DNA from: Oleiagrimonas sp. C23AA
Lineage (GTDB): Bacteria; Pseudomonadota; Gammaproteobacteria; Xanthomonadales; Rhodanobacteraceae
Length of the DNA: 64,000 bases
Direction of reading: 5' to 3'
Assembly: GCF_011759385.1 (NCBI RefSeq)
Contig: NZ_JAARLY010000004.1
Span: 1-64,000, forward strand
The notes under the pieces are model-generated. The model saw nothing but the letters and a program-made list of their open reading frames with translations, searched no databases and had not been told where the DNA came from. A program made the translations under genes and the position numbers. Positions 26,835-35,116 of the stretch are shown here, in pieces; positions within the stretch are counted from its first letter, which is position 1; every line of letters starts with the position of its first letter.

Positions 26835-28121
26835 TCAGGGGCGCTCCAGGATCGCCGTCACGCCCATGCCGCCGGCCGTGCAGATGGAAATCAGACCGCG
26901 GCCGGAGCCCTTCTGCTCTAGCGACTTGGCCAGCGACGCAACGATGCGCGCGCCGGTGGCGGCGAACGGATGGCCGGTGGCCAGCGAGGAGCCATGCACG
27001 TTCAATTTGGCCGGATCGATGGCACCCAGCGCGCCGTCCTTGCCCAGACGCTGGCGGCAGTATTCGTCCGACTCCCAGGCTCGCAGCGTGCACAGCACCT
27101 GCGCGGCGAAGGCCTCGTGGATTTCGTAGAAATCAAAATCCTGCAGCGTGAGACCGGCTTCATCGAGCATGCGCGAAACGGCGATGGTCGGCGCCATCAG
27201 CAAGCCCTCGCCATGCACGAAGTCGACCGCGGCCACCTTGCAATGGGTCAGATAAGCCTGCACCGAAAGCCCGCGGCTGGCAGCCCATTCGTCGCTACCC
27301 AGCAGCACCGAGGCAGCACCGTCGGAGAGCCCGGTGGAGTTGCCCGCCGTCAGCGTGCCGTGACCGGAACGCTTGTCGAACGCCGGCTTCAGCGCGGCCA
27401 GCTTGTCCAGCGAGCTGTCTGGACGCAGGAAACCATCGCGCTTCAAGCCACGGAACGGCACCAGTAGGTCATCGAAAAAGCCGCTGTCATAGGCCGCCGC
27501 CAGCTTGTGGTGGCTGGCCAGCGCCAGCTCGTCCTGGTCTTTGCGCGAGATGTGCCATTCGCGTGCCATCAGCTCGCAGTGCTGGCCCATCGACTTGCCG
27601 GTGCGCGGCTCGGCCACGCCGGGAAAGGACGGCTTCAGTTCGCTGAAGGAAAAGCCACGCATGGCCGCACGCAGCTTGTCCAGCGGCGACTTGGCGCGAT
27701 TGACCGCCAGCAGGCGCTTGCGCAGGCGCTCGCCATAGACAATCGGCACGTCACTGGTGGTGTCCGCGCCGCCAGCGATGCCGGCCTCGATCTGCCCGCT
27801 GGCGATCTTGTTGGCGATGATGATGGCGTTGTCCAGCGAGGTGCCGCAGGCGCGCGCGGTGGTAAGGCCGGGTGTGGTCGGCGCCAGGCCGGAGGAAAGC
27901 ACCGCCTCGCGCGCCAGGTTCCAGTCCGAAGCGTGCCGGATCACCGAGCCGAAGGCGACTTCACCCAGCTCCACGCCATGCAGGCCAAAACGCTCGACCA
28001 GCGACCCGAGCACCTTCACCGACATGCCGAAGTTGCCCACTTCGGCATAGGCCGTGTTGTTGCGGCAGAACGGAATGCGCACGCCGCCAATGACACCCAC
28101 GCGCTTGAGCGTTTTTTCCAT
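26835..28121 (-). CDS. fadI: Acetyl-CoA C-acyltransferase (thiolase, FadI-like)
   Basis: Thiolase of fatty-acid beta-oxidation that cleaves 3-ketoacyl-CoA with CoA. The catalytic cysteine is in TTARACGTSLD (about residue 92), the histidines in EIHEAFAAQ and ATGHPFAATG, and the second cysteine in CTAGGMG at the C-terminus. Its 428 aa and overall pattern match FadI rather than the shorter FadA. No fadJ partner adjoins it in this window. Confidence 0.9.
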   Translation of the reverse strand: MEKTLKRVGVIGGVRIPFCRNNTAYAEVGNFGMSVKVLGSLVERFGLHGVELGEVAFGSVIRHASDWNLAREAVLSSGLAPTTPGLTTARACGTSLDNAIIIANKIASGQIEAGIAGGADTTSDVPIVYGERLRKRLLAVNRAKSPLDKLRAAMRGFSFSELKPSFPGVAEPRTGKSMGQHCELMAREWHISRKDQDELALASHHKLAAAYDSGFFDDLLVPFRGLKRDGFLRPDSSLDKLAALKPAFDKRSGHGTLTAGNSTGLSDGAASVLLGSDEWAASRGLSVQAYLTHCKVAAVDFVHGEGLLMAPTIAVSRMLDEAGLTLQDFDFYEIHEAFAAQVLCTLRAWESDEYCRQRLGKDGALGAIDPAKLNVHGSSLATGHPFAATGARIVASLAKSLEQKGSGRGLISICTAGGMGVTAILERP

Positions 28122-28248
28122 GGTCCAACAGCCGTGATCGGGTTTGCTTCAAGGCTAACGCGCGCGGCGCCCGTGCGGAAGCCTGCGCGGGATGGCGTTC
28201 ATGCCGGTGATAGACTGGCCCGCCCTTCCCAGCAGTGATGCGTTGTCC

Positions 28249-29370
28249 ATGGCAAGCTCCGACCTGACCAGCTGCCCCGCCGTCCTGGCCCTGGAACTGG
28301 CCGAAGGCAGTGATCCCGGCCGTCCCCTGCTCGAACGCGACGAGGCCGAAACCCTGGCCGGCCTGATGGCCGAGGATTTGCGCCAGCTGTTGCCCGAGGT
28401 GGAGCGCAGCCAGCTGGCCGTGGCCGGCGCGCATTTCGATGCGGTGGAATTGCTGCGCCCGGGCTTTCCCACCTGGACAGCACTGGACGAACTGGCCGTG
28501 CGCGTGCCGCGCGGCAAGGGCAACGTGATCGCCTTCGGCGCCCATCAGGGCCACATGCCGGCCGAGCCGCTGGCACCGGACATGCGCTATGCCGGCAGCC
28601 CCATGCGGCTGGTGCCCTGGACCCTGCTGGCGCCACCGGAGCTGGGCCAGGCGCTGGGCGAGGCCATGGAAGTGGAGCTGGTCGGCCGCGGCGAGGCCGG
28701 TACACGTACCGCCGATTACCTGATGCGCACGCTGGGGCTGCGTCTGGAACACGCGCGTTATCTGAGCCGCCATGACCTGATGGCGATGACCTGCGTGCAG
28801 TACGAGCACATGAATCTGGCCGCGCTGTGGACGCTGATCGAAGCCGCGCTGCTGACGCCGTACCGCGAGGAACACGTGCTGAGCGCGCGCGGGCTGGCCA
28901 TGGATTACGTCGGTGGCGTGGTGCAGGCGCAGACGCCGCTGCAGTGGCTGGCCGGCCAGTCAGCGCGCGCCGATCTGAGCCACGACCTGGCCGCGATCAT
29001 CTTCGAGCTGCGCCAGCACGCGGCGTTGCTGGAGGCCCATCGTCTGCCGCTGGACTTCCCCGCCGGCGACTACGATCCGCAGCGCGCGGTGCTGCATCTG
29101 CCGCTGGCCGAGGCCGATCCGGCGCTGGGCATGCCGCAGCTGGTCGCCCATCAAGCACCGGGCCTGGGCACGGTGGTGGTCAGCGTGGTGCAGCGCGCGG
29201 GCGGCCGGGCCCATGTGCTGGCCCATGCCATTCCACTGGGCGGCGGCCTCAACGCACTGCTGGCCGATCTGGGCGCACGCTATGACTGCGCCGCCGAAGC
29301 CGAACCGCTGGGCTGCATCATGCTCGATGCGCACGGCCAGCTGGGCGCGCCGGTCGACACGCTGCATTAA
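28249..29370 (+). CDS. Conserved-looking protein of unknown function
   Basis: A 373-aa soluble, leucine- and alanine-rich protein (no signal peptide, no membrane span). I do not recognise a family. Features seen are an acidic N-terminus, HDLMAMTCVQYEHMNLAALW in the middle, and a C-terminal half with alternating strand/helix pattern. Start choices are 28192, 28201 and 28249. None has a strong ribosome site; 28249 is preferred because TAGACT at 28211-28216 looks like a -10 box. Codon use is like its neighbours. It is divergent from fadI and converges on the GNAT gene. Confidence 0.6.
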   Translation: MASSDLTSCPAVLALELAEGSDPGRPLLERDEAETLAGLMAEDLRQLLPEVERSQLAVAGAHFDAVELLRPGFPTWTALDELAVRVPRGKGNVIAFGAHQGHMPAEPLAPDMRYAGSPMRLVPWTLLAPPELGQALGEAMEVELVGRGEAGTRTADYLMRTLGLRLEHARYLSRHDLMAMTCVQYEHMNLAALWTLIEAALLTPYREEHVLSARGLAMDYVGGVVQAQTPLQWLAGQSARADLSHDLAAIIFELRQHAALLEAHRLPLDFPAGDYDPQRAVLHLPLAEADPALGMPQLVAHQAPGLGTVVVSVVQRAGGRAHVLAHAIPLGGGLNALLADLGARYDCAAEAEPLGCIMLDAHGQLGAPVDTLH

Positions 29371-29417
29371 ACGCGCCGGCACAGGGCACGCGCCGCGTCC
29401 GACGGCGCCGCGCCTGG

Positions 29418-29903
29418 CTAGCTGTTGTCGGCGCCGAATTCGGCTTCGTACATGTGGTAGTGGCAACGCGCCATGCCCAGGCCGGCGTAGGTAGCCTGAG
29501 CGCGGGTGTTTTCCGTCTCCACATAAAGGCGAAGTCCCACCGCGCCGGCGCGCCGGGCGCGCGTCTGGACCTCGCCGTAGAGCGCACGAAACACGCCGCG
29601 GCGACGCGCCTCAGGGGCCACATAAACGCTCTGGATCCACCAGAAGTCGCCATCGCGCCAGTCGCTCCACTCGTAGGTGACCATCAGGCCACCCACCGGC
29701 GCGCCATCCAGCTCGGCGATCAGATAGAAGCCGCGCTGCGGCTGGTCGAGGACGCGCTGCACACCGCGCGTCAGCGTCTCGGCGGCCAGCGGCTTGCCCT
29801 CGGTCTCCATGGCCATGGCCTGGTTCCAGGCCACCAGGCGGTCGCGGTCCTCGGCGTGCGCGGCGCGCAGGTGAATGGCGGCGGACGAGGTAGATTCAGT
29901 CAT
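29418..29903 (-). CDS. GNAT-family N-acetyltransferase
   Basis: A 161-aa GCN5-related acetyltransferase. The acetyl-CoA segment is seen at VYVAPEARRRGVFRALY (about residues 88-104) with the beta-bulge strand before it and LRLYVETENTRAQATYAGLGM after it. The substrate is unknown. Its ATG (29903) overlaps the last 8 bases of ntrC, so it is translated from the ntrBC message, an unusual third member of that operon. Confidence 0.85.
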   Translation of the reverse strand: MTESTSSAAIHLRAAHAEDRDRLVAWNQAMAMETEGKPLAAETLTRGVQRVLDQPQRGFYLIAELDGAPVGGLMVTYEWSDWRDGDFWWIQSVYVAPEARRRGVFRALYGEVQTRARRAGAVGLRLYVETENTRAQATYAGLGMARCHYHMYEAEFGADNS

Positions 29904-31308
29904 CGTGTTCGGGTTCCTTCGGCGCGCCGGGTGCGCGGCGTCGCCGCGAGGCACCCAGCTTGCGGGTAAGCGTGTTGCGGCCCACGCCCAGCGCGGCCGC
30001 GGCATGTTGGCGATGGCCCTGATGGGCGGCCAGCGCCGCTTCCAGAAGCGTACGGTCGAGCGCGTCACGGGCGCGCGCATGGATGTCGCTCTCGCCCGAT
30101 GCCAGTGCGTGCTCGGCCCAGCGGCGCAGCGCCAACGACCAGTCGCCGTCGTCATGCTCGGTCACACCGGCCCCATCGTCCAGATCCTGGGGCAGAATTT
30201 CCGCGCCCGGGGCGATCACCGCCAGGCGCCGGCACAGGTTTTCCAGCTCACGCACGTTGCCCGGCAACGGACGCTGCGCCAGTGCCGCCAGCGCCGCACG
30301 CGAGAAGCGCTTTTCCGGCAGCTTCAGCTCGCGTGAGGCGGCGGCCAGGAAGTGGCGCGCCAGCAAGGCGACATCACCACTGCGCGCGCGCAGCGGCGGC
30401 AGCGCGATGCGCACCACATCCAGACGATGCTTGAGATCGGCGCGGAACTCGCCACGCGCCACCTTGGCGTCCAGGTCCTGATGCGTGGCCGCCAGCACGC
30501 GCACATCGCCGCGCATCAGCTCGCGACCGCCGACACGGTAGAACTCGCCACCGGCCAGCACGCGCAGCAGCCGCGTCTGCAGCGCCAGCGGCATGTCGCC
30601 AATCTCATCCAGGAACAGCGTGCCGCCCTGGGCCTGCTCAAAGCGCCCGATATGGCGGCGGTTGGCGCCGGTGAAGGCGCCGGCCTCGTGCCCGAACAGC
30701 TCCGACTCCAGCAGCTCGGAGGGAATGGCCGCGGTATTGAGCGCCACGAACGGGCGCTCGCGACGGGCGCTTTCCTCGTGCAGCGCGCGTGCCACCAGCT
30801 CCTTGCCGGTGCCGGTTTCGCCGGTGATCAATACGCTCAAGTCGCTGGCCGCAACGCGACCAATCAGGCGGAACACCTCGCGCATGGCCGCGCTTTCGCC
30901 GATCAGCGCATGCGCCGGAGCCGGCATCGGCGGCGGCTCGATGCTGGCCGCCTGGCTGAGTGCACGCTCGACCGCCTGCACCGCCTGGTCCAGATCGAAC
31001 GGCTTGGCCAGATAATCCAGCGCGCCGGCGCGATAGGCCGCCGCCGTGGCCGCGACATCGGTGTAGGCGCTCATCACGATCACCGCCAGCGGGTGCATCT
31101 CGCACGCCCGGCGCAACAGCGCCAGGCCGTCGGTGCCGTCCATGCGGATATCGGTGACCAGCACCGCGGGGCGACGCTCGGCCAACTGGTCGATGACGCT
31201 GTCGCCATCGCTGAATTCGCGCACGCTGTAGCCGGCATCGCGCAAGGCGGTGGCCAGCACGAAACGCACGTTGCGGTCGTCGTCGGCAATCCAGATCTCG
31301 GCGCTCAC
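29896..31308 (-). CDS. ntrC: Nitrogen regulator NtrC, sigma-54 activator
   Basis: Enhancer-binding response regulator for nitrogen starvation. The REC domain carries Asp9-11 and phospho-Asp53. The AAA+ domain has Walker A GETGTGKE and the sigma-54-contacting GAFTGA loop (HEAGAFTGAN). A C-terminal Fis-type helix-turn-helix follows (AAAALGVGRNTLTRKLG). The length (470 aa) is normal. It overlaps ntrB by four bases (ATGA), and the GNAT gene overlaps its 3' end. Likely targets in this window are glnA and the torF-glnK-amtB operon. Confidence 0.96.
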   Translation of the reverse strand: MSAEIWIADDDRNVRFVLATALRDAGYSVREFSDGDSVIDQLAERRPAVLVTDIRMDGTDGLALLRRACEMHPLAVIVMSAYTDVAATAAAYRAGALDYLAKPFDLDQAVQAVERALSQAASIEPPPMPAPAHALIGESAAMREVFRLIGRVAASDLSVLITGETGTGKELVARALHEESARRERPFVALNTAAIPSELLESELFGHEAGAFTGANRRHIGRFEQAQGGTLFLDEIGDMPLALQTRLLRVLAGGEFYRVGGRELMRGDVRVLAATHQDLDAKVARGEFRADLKHRLDVVRIALPPLRARSGDVALLARHFLAAASRELKLPEKRFSRAALAALAQRPLPGNVRELENLCRRLAVIAPGAEILPQDLDDGAGVTEHDDGDWSLALRRWAEHALASGESDIHARARDALDRTLLEAALAAHQGHRQHAAAALGVGRNTLTRKLGASRRRRAPGAPKEPEHDD

Positions 31309-32318
31309 ACGGGTTCTCCAAGCGGCAGGTACAGCGAGAACACGGTCTCGCCGGGGTGACTGGTGTAACGCAGCTCGCCGCCGTGATCGCGCGCAATTTC
31401 CTGCGCCAGCGCCAGACCCAGTCCGGTACCACCGGCGCGACCGGACACCAGCGGTGCGAACAGGCTGCCACGCAGGGCGTCCGGCACACCGGCGCCGTTG
31501 TCGGCAATATCGATGCGGATAGCGGCCCGGGCCACGCCATTGCCGACACGCACACCATGGTCGACCCGGCTGCGCAGGACGATCTGCGCGGCACCGGCCT
31601 CGGCGGCATTGCGCACCAGGTTCAACAACAGCTGCTGCAGCCGATCGGCATCGCCGGTGAAGCTGGGCAGGCTCGGATCGTAGTCACGCAGCAGCTTCAG
31701 TGGTACCTCGCGCGGCTCGCGTGCCACCACCTGGGCGGCACGCTCGACCAGCTCATGCACATTGACCGGCGCCAGATGCGGACGTTCGCCCTGATGCAGC
31801 AGACGATTGGCCAGCGTGGTCAGGCGATCGGCTTCGGCAATCACCATCGCCGCCAGATCGCGCAGCTCGTCCTCCTCGACGCGCCGCTGCAACAGCTGCG
31901 CCGCACCGCGCAGGCCGGCCAGCGGGTTTTTCATTTCGTGGGCGAAGCCGCGCAGCGTCGCCGACAGCGGCGTCGGCGCATCGCCGGCGGCGGCCAGGGG
32001 ATGCACTTCCAGCAGCAACTGACCGTCACCCAGCGGCTGCAACGCCAGATCCGCATCCTGTTCGCCGCCTTGAAGCGTGGTCAGCGTAATGCCGCGCAAA
32101 CGCAACTCGCGCCCCTCGCTGCGCGCCCGCGCCGCATGGGCGGCAAAGCCCGGCTCGCTGATCAGGCCGCTGAGCACCTGCCCGCGCAGGCCGCGCACGC
32201 CCACCGCCAGCAGATCGGCCAGCGCGCCATTGAGCCAGACCACGCGCAGCTCGGTGTCGAGCACGGCCAGCCCGGTGGTCAGGCGTTCGGCAAGGTCGGA
32301 TGAAAGTGGTGCGGCCAT
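31305..32318 (-). CDS. ntrB: Nitrogen sensor kinase NtrB
   Basis: Cytoplasmic histidine kinase/phosphatase that phosphorylates NtrC and answers to PII. The N-terminal PAS domain (about residues 10-110) is followed by the phosphohistidine motif GFAHEMKNPLAG (His127) and a HATPase domain with DNGAGVP and GGTGLGLAL. There is no membrane span, as expected. An NtrC-like palindrome (32335-32349) lies 17 bp before the ATG, and the ahpF terminator lies just upstream, so ntrB has its own promoter. Confidence 0.95.
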   Translation of the reverse strand: MAAPLSSDLAERLTTGLAVLDTELRVVWLNGALADLLAVGVRGLRGQVLSGLISEPGFAAHAARARSEGRELRLRGITLTTLQGGEQDADLALQPLGDGQLLLEVHPLAAAGDAPTPLSATLRGFAHEMKNPLAGLRGAAQLLQRRVEEDELRDLAAMVIAEADRLTTLANRLLHQGERPHLAPVNVHELVERAAQVVAREPREVPLKLLRDYDPSLPSFTGDADRLQQLLLNLVRNAAEAGAAQIVLRSRVDHGVRVGNGVARAAIRIDIADNGAGVPDALRGSLFAPLVSGRAGGTGLGLALAQEIARDHGGELRYTSHPGETVFSLYLPLGEPV

Positions 32319-32334
32319 TGCACCATTCTGGGGA

Positions 32335-32349
32335 GCACTGCTGCGGTGC
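32335..32349 (-). promoter_or_regulatory. NtrC-like box before ntrB
   Basis: The 15-bp element GCACTGCTGCGGTGC matches the NtrC consensus GCACYA-N3-TGGTGC at 10 of 12 defined positions. It ends 17 bp before the ntrB start codon, a position suited to autoregulation. Confidence 0.45.
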
Positions 32350-32359
32350 GCAAATGAAA

Positions 32360-32387
32360 AAAGCCCCTCGACGCATCGAGGGGCTTT
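32360..32387 (-). terminator. Intrinsic terminator after ahpF
   Basis: A perfect 12-bp stem (32360-32371 and 32376-32387) with a 4-nt loop is followed on the minus strand by a T-run (complement of 32355-32360). It lies 27 nt after the ahpF stop and separates it from ntrB. Confidence 0.88.
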
Positions 32388-32414
32388 CCGTGTCGTCTGA
32401 GCGGGCGGGGAGGC

Positions 32415-34007
32415 TCAGGCGGCAGCAGCGACTCCGTCCTTGGCCTCAGCAGGCGCCGAAGTACGGATAAGGTGGTCAAAAGCGCCCAGCGCGGCCGAAG
32501 CGCCCTGGCCCACGGCGATGACAATCTGCTTGTACGGCACCGTGGTGCAGTCGCCGGCGGCGAATACGCCGGGGATGGAGGTCTGGCCCTTGGCGTCCAC
32601 CTCGATCTCGCCGTGCTTGCTGAGCTTGATGCCCGAATCCTTCAGCCACTCGGTGTTGGGCACCAGGCCGATCTGCACGAACACGCCTTCCAGCTCGATG
32701 TGCTTGTGATCGCCCGAGGCACGATCGGTGTAGTCCAGACCGTTGACCTTCTGGCCATCGCCATGGATGCGCGTGGTCTGGGCGTGGGTGATGATGTCCA
32801 CGTTGGCCAGGCTGCGCAGCTTGCGTTGCAGCACTTCGTCGGCACGCAGCTTGGTGTCGAACTCGATCAACGTGACATGGCCGACCACACCGGCCAGATC
32901 GATGGCTGCCTCGACGCCGGAATTGCCGCCGCCGATCACCGCCACATGCTTGCCCTTGAACAGCGGGCCGTCGCAGTGTGGGCAATAGGCCACGCCGTGA
33001 TTGCGGTACTCGCGCTCACCCGGCACGTTGATCTCGCGCCAGCGCGCACCGGTGGAAAGCACCACGCTCTTGCCGCGCAGAGTGGCGCCATTGGCCAGCG
33101 AAATCTCGATGCCATCCTCACCGGTCTTCAGGCCGGTGGCGCGCTGCAGATTCATGATGTCCACGTCGTACTGCTTGACGTGCTGCTCCAGCGCGGCGGC
33201 AAACTTGGGGCCGTCGGTCTCCGGCACCGAAATGTAGTTTTCGATGGCCAGCGTATCGAGCACCTGGCCGCCGAAGCGCTCGGCGGCAATGCCAGTGCGG
33301 ATGCCCTTGCGCGCGGCATAAACCGCCGCCGAGGCACCGGCCGGACCGCCACCGACGATCAGCATGTCGAAGGTGTCGCGCTCGTTGAGCTTGGCCGCAT
33401 CACGCTCGGCCGCGCCCGAGTCCAGCTTGGCGATGATCTCCTCGACGCTGGAACGGCCCTGGCCGAACGGCTGGCCGTTCAAGTACATGGTCGGCACCGA
33501 CATGATCTGGCGATCCTCGACCTCGTCCTGGAACAGCGCGCCATCAATCGTCACCGTGCGGATGCGCGGGTTGATGATCGACATCGCATTGAGCGCCTGC
33601 ACCACGTCCGGGCAGTTCTGGCAGCTCAGGGAGACGTAGGTCTCGAACTCGTAATCGCCATCCAGGCCGCGGATCTGGTCGATCACATCCTGATCAAGCT
33701 TGATCGGGTGACCGCCCACCTGCAGCAGTGCCAGCACCAGCGAGGTGAACTCGTGGCCCATCGGAATGGCGGCAAAGTGCACGGCGATGTCGGTACCCGG
33801 GCGGGTGATGGCGAACGAAGGCGTACGGCCCTCGCCGTGATGGCCTTCAACCAGGGTGATCTGATCGGACAGTTCGAAAATGTCCTGGAGCAATGCCTGC
33901 ATCTCGCCGGCCTTCTCGCTGTCATCCAGGGAGGCGACCAGCTGGATCGGATGCGTGATCTTCTCCAGGTAGCTCTTGAGCTGGGTCTTGAGGTTGGCGT
34001 CCAACAT
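32415..34007 (-). CDS. ahpF: Alkyl hydroperoxide reductase subunit F
   Basis: FAD/NADH flavoenzyme that reduces AhpC. The N-terminal thioredoxin-like repeat has the CxxC pair SCQNCPDV (about residues 129-132). The C-terminal reductase has an FAD loop [17 protein letters not shown], the redox pair CPHC, and [15 protein letters not shown] for NADH. At 530 aa it is full length. The start at 34007 (MLDANL) fits the family N-terminus. It lies 131 bp after ahpC on the same strand with stem-loops between, which could give more ahpC than ahpF message. Confidence 0.96.
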   Translation of the reverse strand: MLDANLKTQLKSYLEKITHPIQLVASLDDSEKAGEMQALLQDIFELSDQITLVEGHHGEGRTPSFAITRPGTDIAVHFAAIPMGHEFTSLVLALLQVGGHPIKLDQDVIDQIRGLDGDYEFETYVSLSCQNCPDVVQALNAMSIINPRIRTVTIDGALFQDEVEDRQIMSVPTMYLNGQPFGQGRSSVEEIIAKLDSGAAERDAAKLNERDTFDMLIVGGGPAGASAAVYAARKGIRTGIAAERFGGQVLDTLAIENYISVPETDGPKFAAALEQHVKQYDVDIMNLQRATGLKTGEDGIEISLANGATLRGKSVVLSTGARWREINVPGEREYRNHGVAYCPHCDGPLFKGKHVAVIGGGNSGVEAAIDLAGVVGHVTLIEFDTKLRADEVLQRKLRSLANVDIITHAQTTRIHGDGQKVNGLDYTDRASGDHKHIELEGVFVQIGLVPNTEWLKDSGIKLSKHGEIEVDAKGQTSIPGVFAAGDCTTVPYKQIVIAVGQGASAALGAFDHLIRTSAPAEAKDGVAAAA

Positions 34008-34055
34008 GACTTTGAAATCCGTCGAGAAACAGGGAATAAGAGACGAGCCGGGAAG

Positions 34056-34082
34056 TGGCCGGACGCGCGCGGCGTCCGGCCA
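34056..34082 (-). repeat. Stem-loop between ahpC and ahpF
   Basis: A perfect 11-bp inverted repeat (34056-34066 and 34072-34082) with a 5-nt loop. There is no T-run after it on the minus strand, so it is more likely a processing or stabilising structure at the ahpC 3' end than a full terminator. Confidence 0.6.
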
Positions 34083-34138
34083 GGCTCGCTGCGGGACGCG
34101 CTTGAGCGCAGCCCCGACTTGGCAAGACGCCAGGCGTC

Positions 34139-34702
34139 TTAGATCTTGCCGACCAGATCCAGCGACGGGGTCAGCGTGGACTCGCCTTCCTTCCACTTGG
34201 CGGGGCACACTTCACCCGGGTGGGCGGCGACGTACTGCGCGGCCTTGACCTTGCGCAGCAGCTCGCTGGCGTCACGACCGATGCCGTTGTCGTGGATTTC
34301 GCACAGCTTGATCTGGCCTTCCGGATTGACCAGGAAGGTGCCGCGCAGGGCGATGCCTTCTTCCTCGATCAGCACCTGGAAGTTGTTGGCCAGCTGATGG
34401 GTCGGGTCGCCCAGCATGGTGTAGTTGACCTTGCCGATGGCCTCGGAGGTGTCGTGCCAGGCCTTGTGCGCGAAATGGGTGTCGGTCGACACGCTGTAGA
34501 TTTCCACGCCCAGCTTCTTGAACTGCTCGTAGTGGTCGGCCAGGTCTTCCAGCTCGGTCGGGCACACGAAGGTGAAGTCGGCCGGATAGAACACGAACAC
34601 GGACCACTTGCCCTTCAGGTCGTCCTGGCTCACTTCGATGAACTTGCCATCCTTGAAGGCGTTGACCTTGAACGGCTTGATTTCGGTATTGATAAGGGAC
34701 AT
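34139..34702 (-). CDS. ahpC: Alkyl hydroperoxide reductase subunit C (peroxiredoxin)
   Basis: Typical 2-Cys peroxiredoxin of 187 aa that reduces hydrogen peroxide and organic peroxides. The peroxidatic Cys47 lies in DFTFVCPTE and the resolving Cys166 in [20 protein letters not shown] is also typical. AAAGGAA precedes the ATG. Upstream are a -10 box and an OxyR-type tetrad, so peroxide induction through OxyR is likely. ahpF follows. Confidence 0.97.
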   Translation of the reverse strand: MSLINTEIKPFKVNAFKDGKFIEVSQDDLKGKWSVFVFYPADFTFVCPTELEDLADHYEQFKKLGVEIYSVSTDTHFAHKAWHDTSEAIGKVNYTMLGDPTHQLANNFQVLIEEEGIALRGTFLVNPEGQIKLCEIHDNGIGRDASELLRKVKAAQYVAAHPGEVCPAKWKEGESTLTPSLDLVGKI

Positions 34703-34763
34703 TGCGGTTCCTTTTGGTTAGTGCCAGAAAGTGCGTTACGGGGCCTACGGTACCGAAGGTCAG

Positions 34764-34769
34764 AGCATA
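34764..34769 (-). promoter_or_regulatory. Probable -10 box of ahpC
   Basis: TATGCT on the minus strand, 62 bp before the ahpC ATG. A poor -35 (GATTGG) lies 16 bp upstream and is overlapped by the OxyR-type site, the arrangement expected of an OxyR-activated promoter. Confidence 0.5.
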
Positions 34770-34775
34770 TTGAAA

Positions 34776-34812
34776 ATCGATTGATCCAATCATTTCGATA
34801 GCCATCGCCTAT
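34776..34812 (-). promoter_or_regulatory. OxyR-type binding site upstream of ahpC
   Basis: Four tetranucleotides in OxyR spacing: ATCG (34776-34779), CAAT (34787-34790), ATAG (34798-34801) and CTAT (34809-34812), each separated by 7 bp. They match the ATAG-N7-CTAT-N7-ATAG-N7-CTAT consensus at 14 of 16 positions. No oxyR gene is in the window. Confidence 0.7.
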
Positions 34813-35116
34813 GCACGAAGGGCCGCTCACCATAACCACCGATACCGCCCGGCCTACAGGGTGCCCGAAGACATGTGACCAAAATACGTACACCCCTGGG
34901 CCGATGACCCGCAGTTCACATGGCGGCGGTAGCGTCTGCACACAAGCGTTACGGCACACTGCCCACATGGTCGATCGATCACGACGCTGCAGGTACCACT
35001 CCCTTCGGGGCGTATGCACGAAGGAAAACCCGCCTCGGGCGACGGCGAATGCAGGCAGGCACCCCTGAGGCGGGACGGGCTTTTCGCCATGCCGTGACTG
35101 GCACCGCAACGGGCTT
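34813..35116. other. Intergenic DNA between the OxyR site and the REC-EAL gene
   Basis: About 300 bp with no gene I can support. Near the right end an 8-bp inverted repeat (35029-35036 and 35067-35074, 30-nt loop) is followed by four T on the minus strand and may terminate the kinase-REC-EAL transcript. The remainder shows no recognisable signal. Confidence 0.4.

Noticed and set aside
35001-35080. Possible riboswitch-like fold next to the EAL gene
   Set aside because: It lies downstream of the EAL gene, lacks the conserved cyclic-di-GMP aptamer loops I can recall, and has no plus-strand gene to control. A terminator for the minus-strand operon is simpler.
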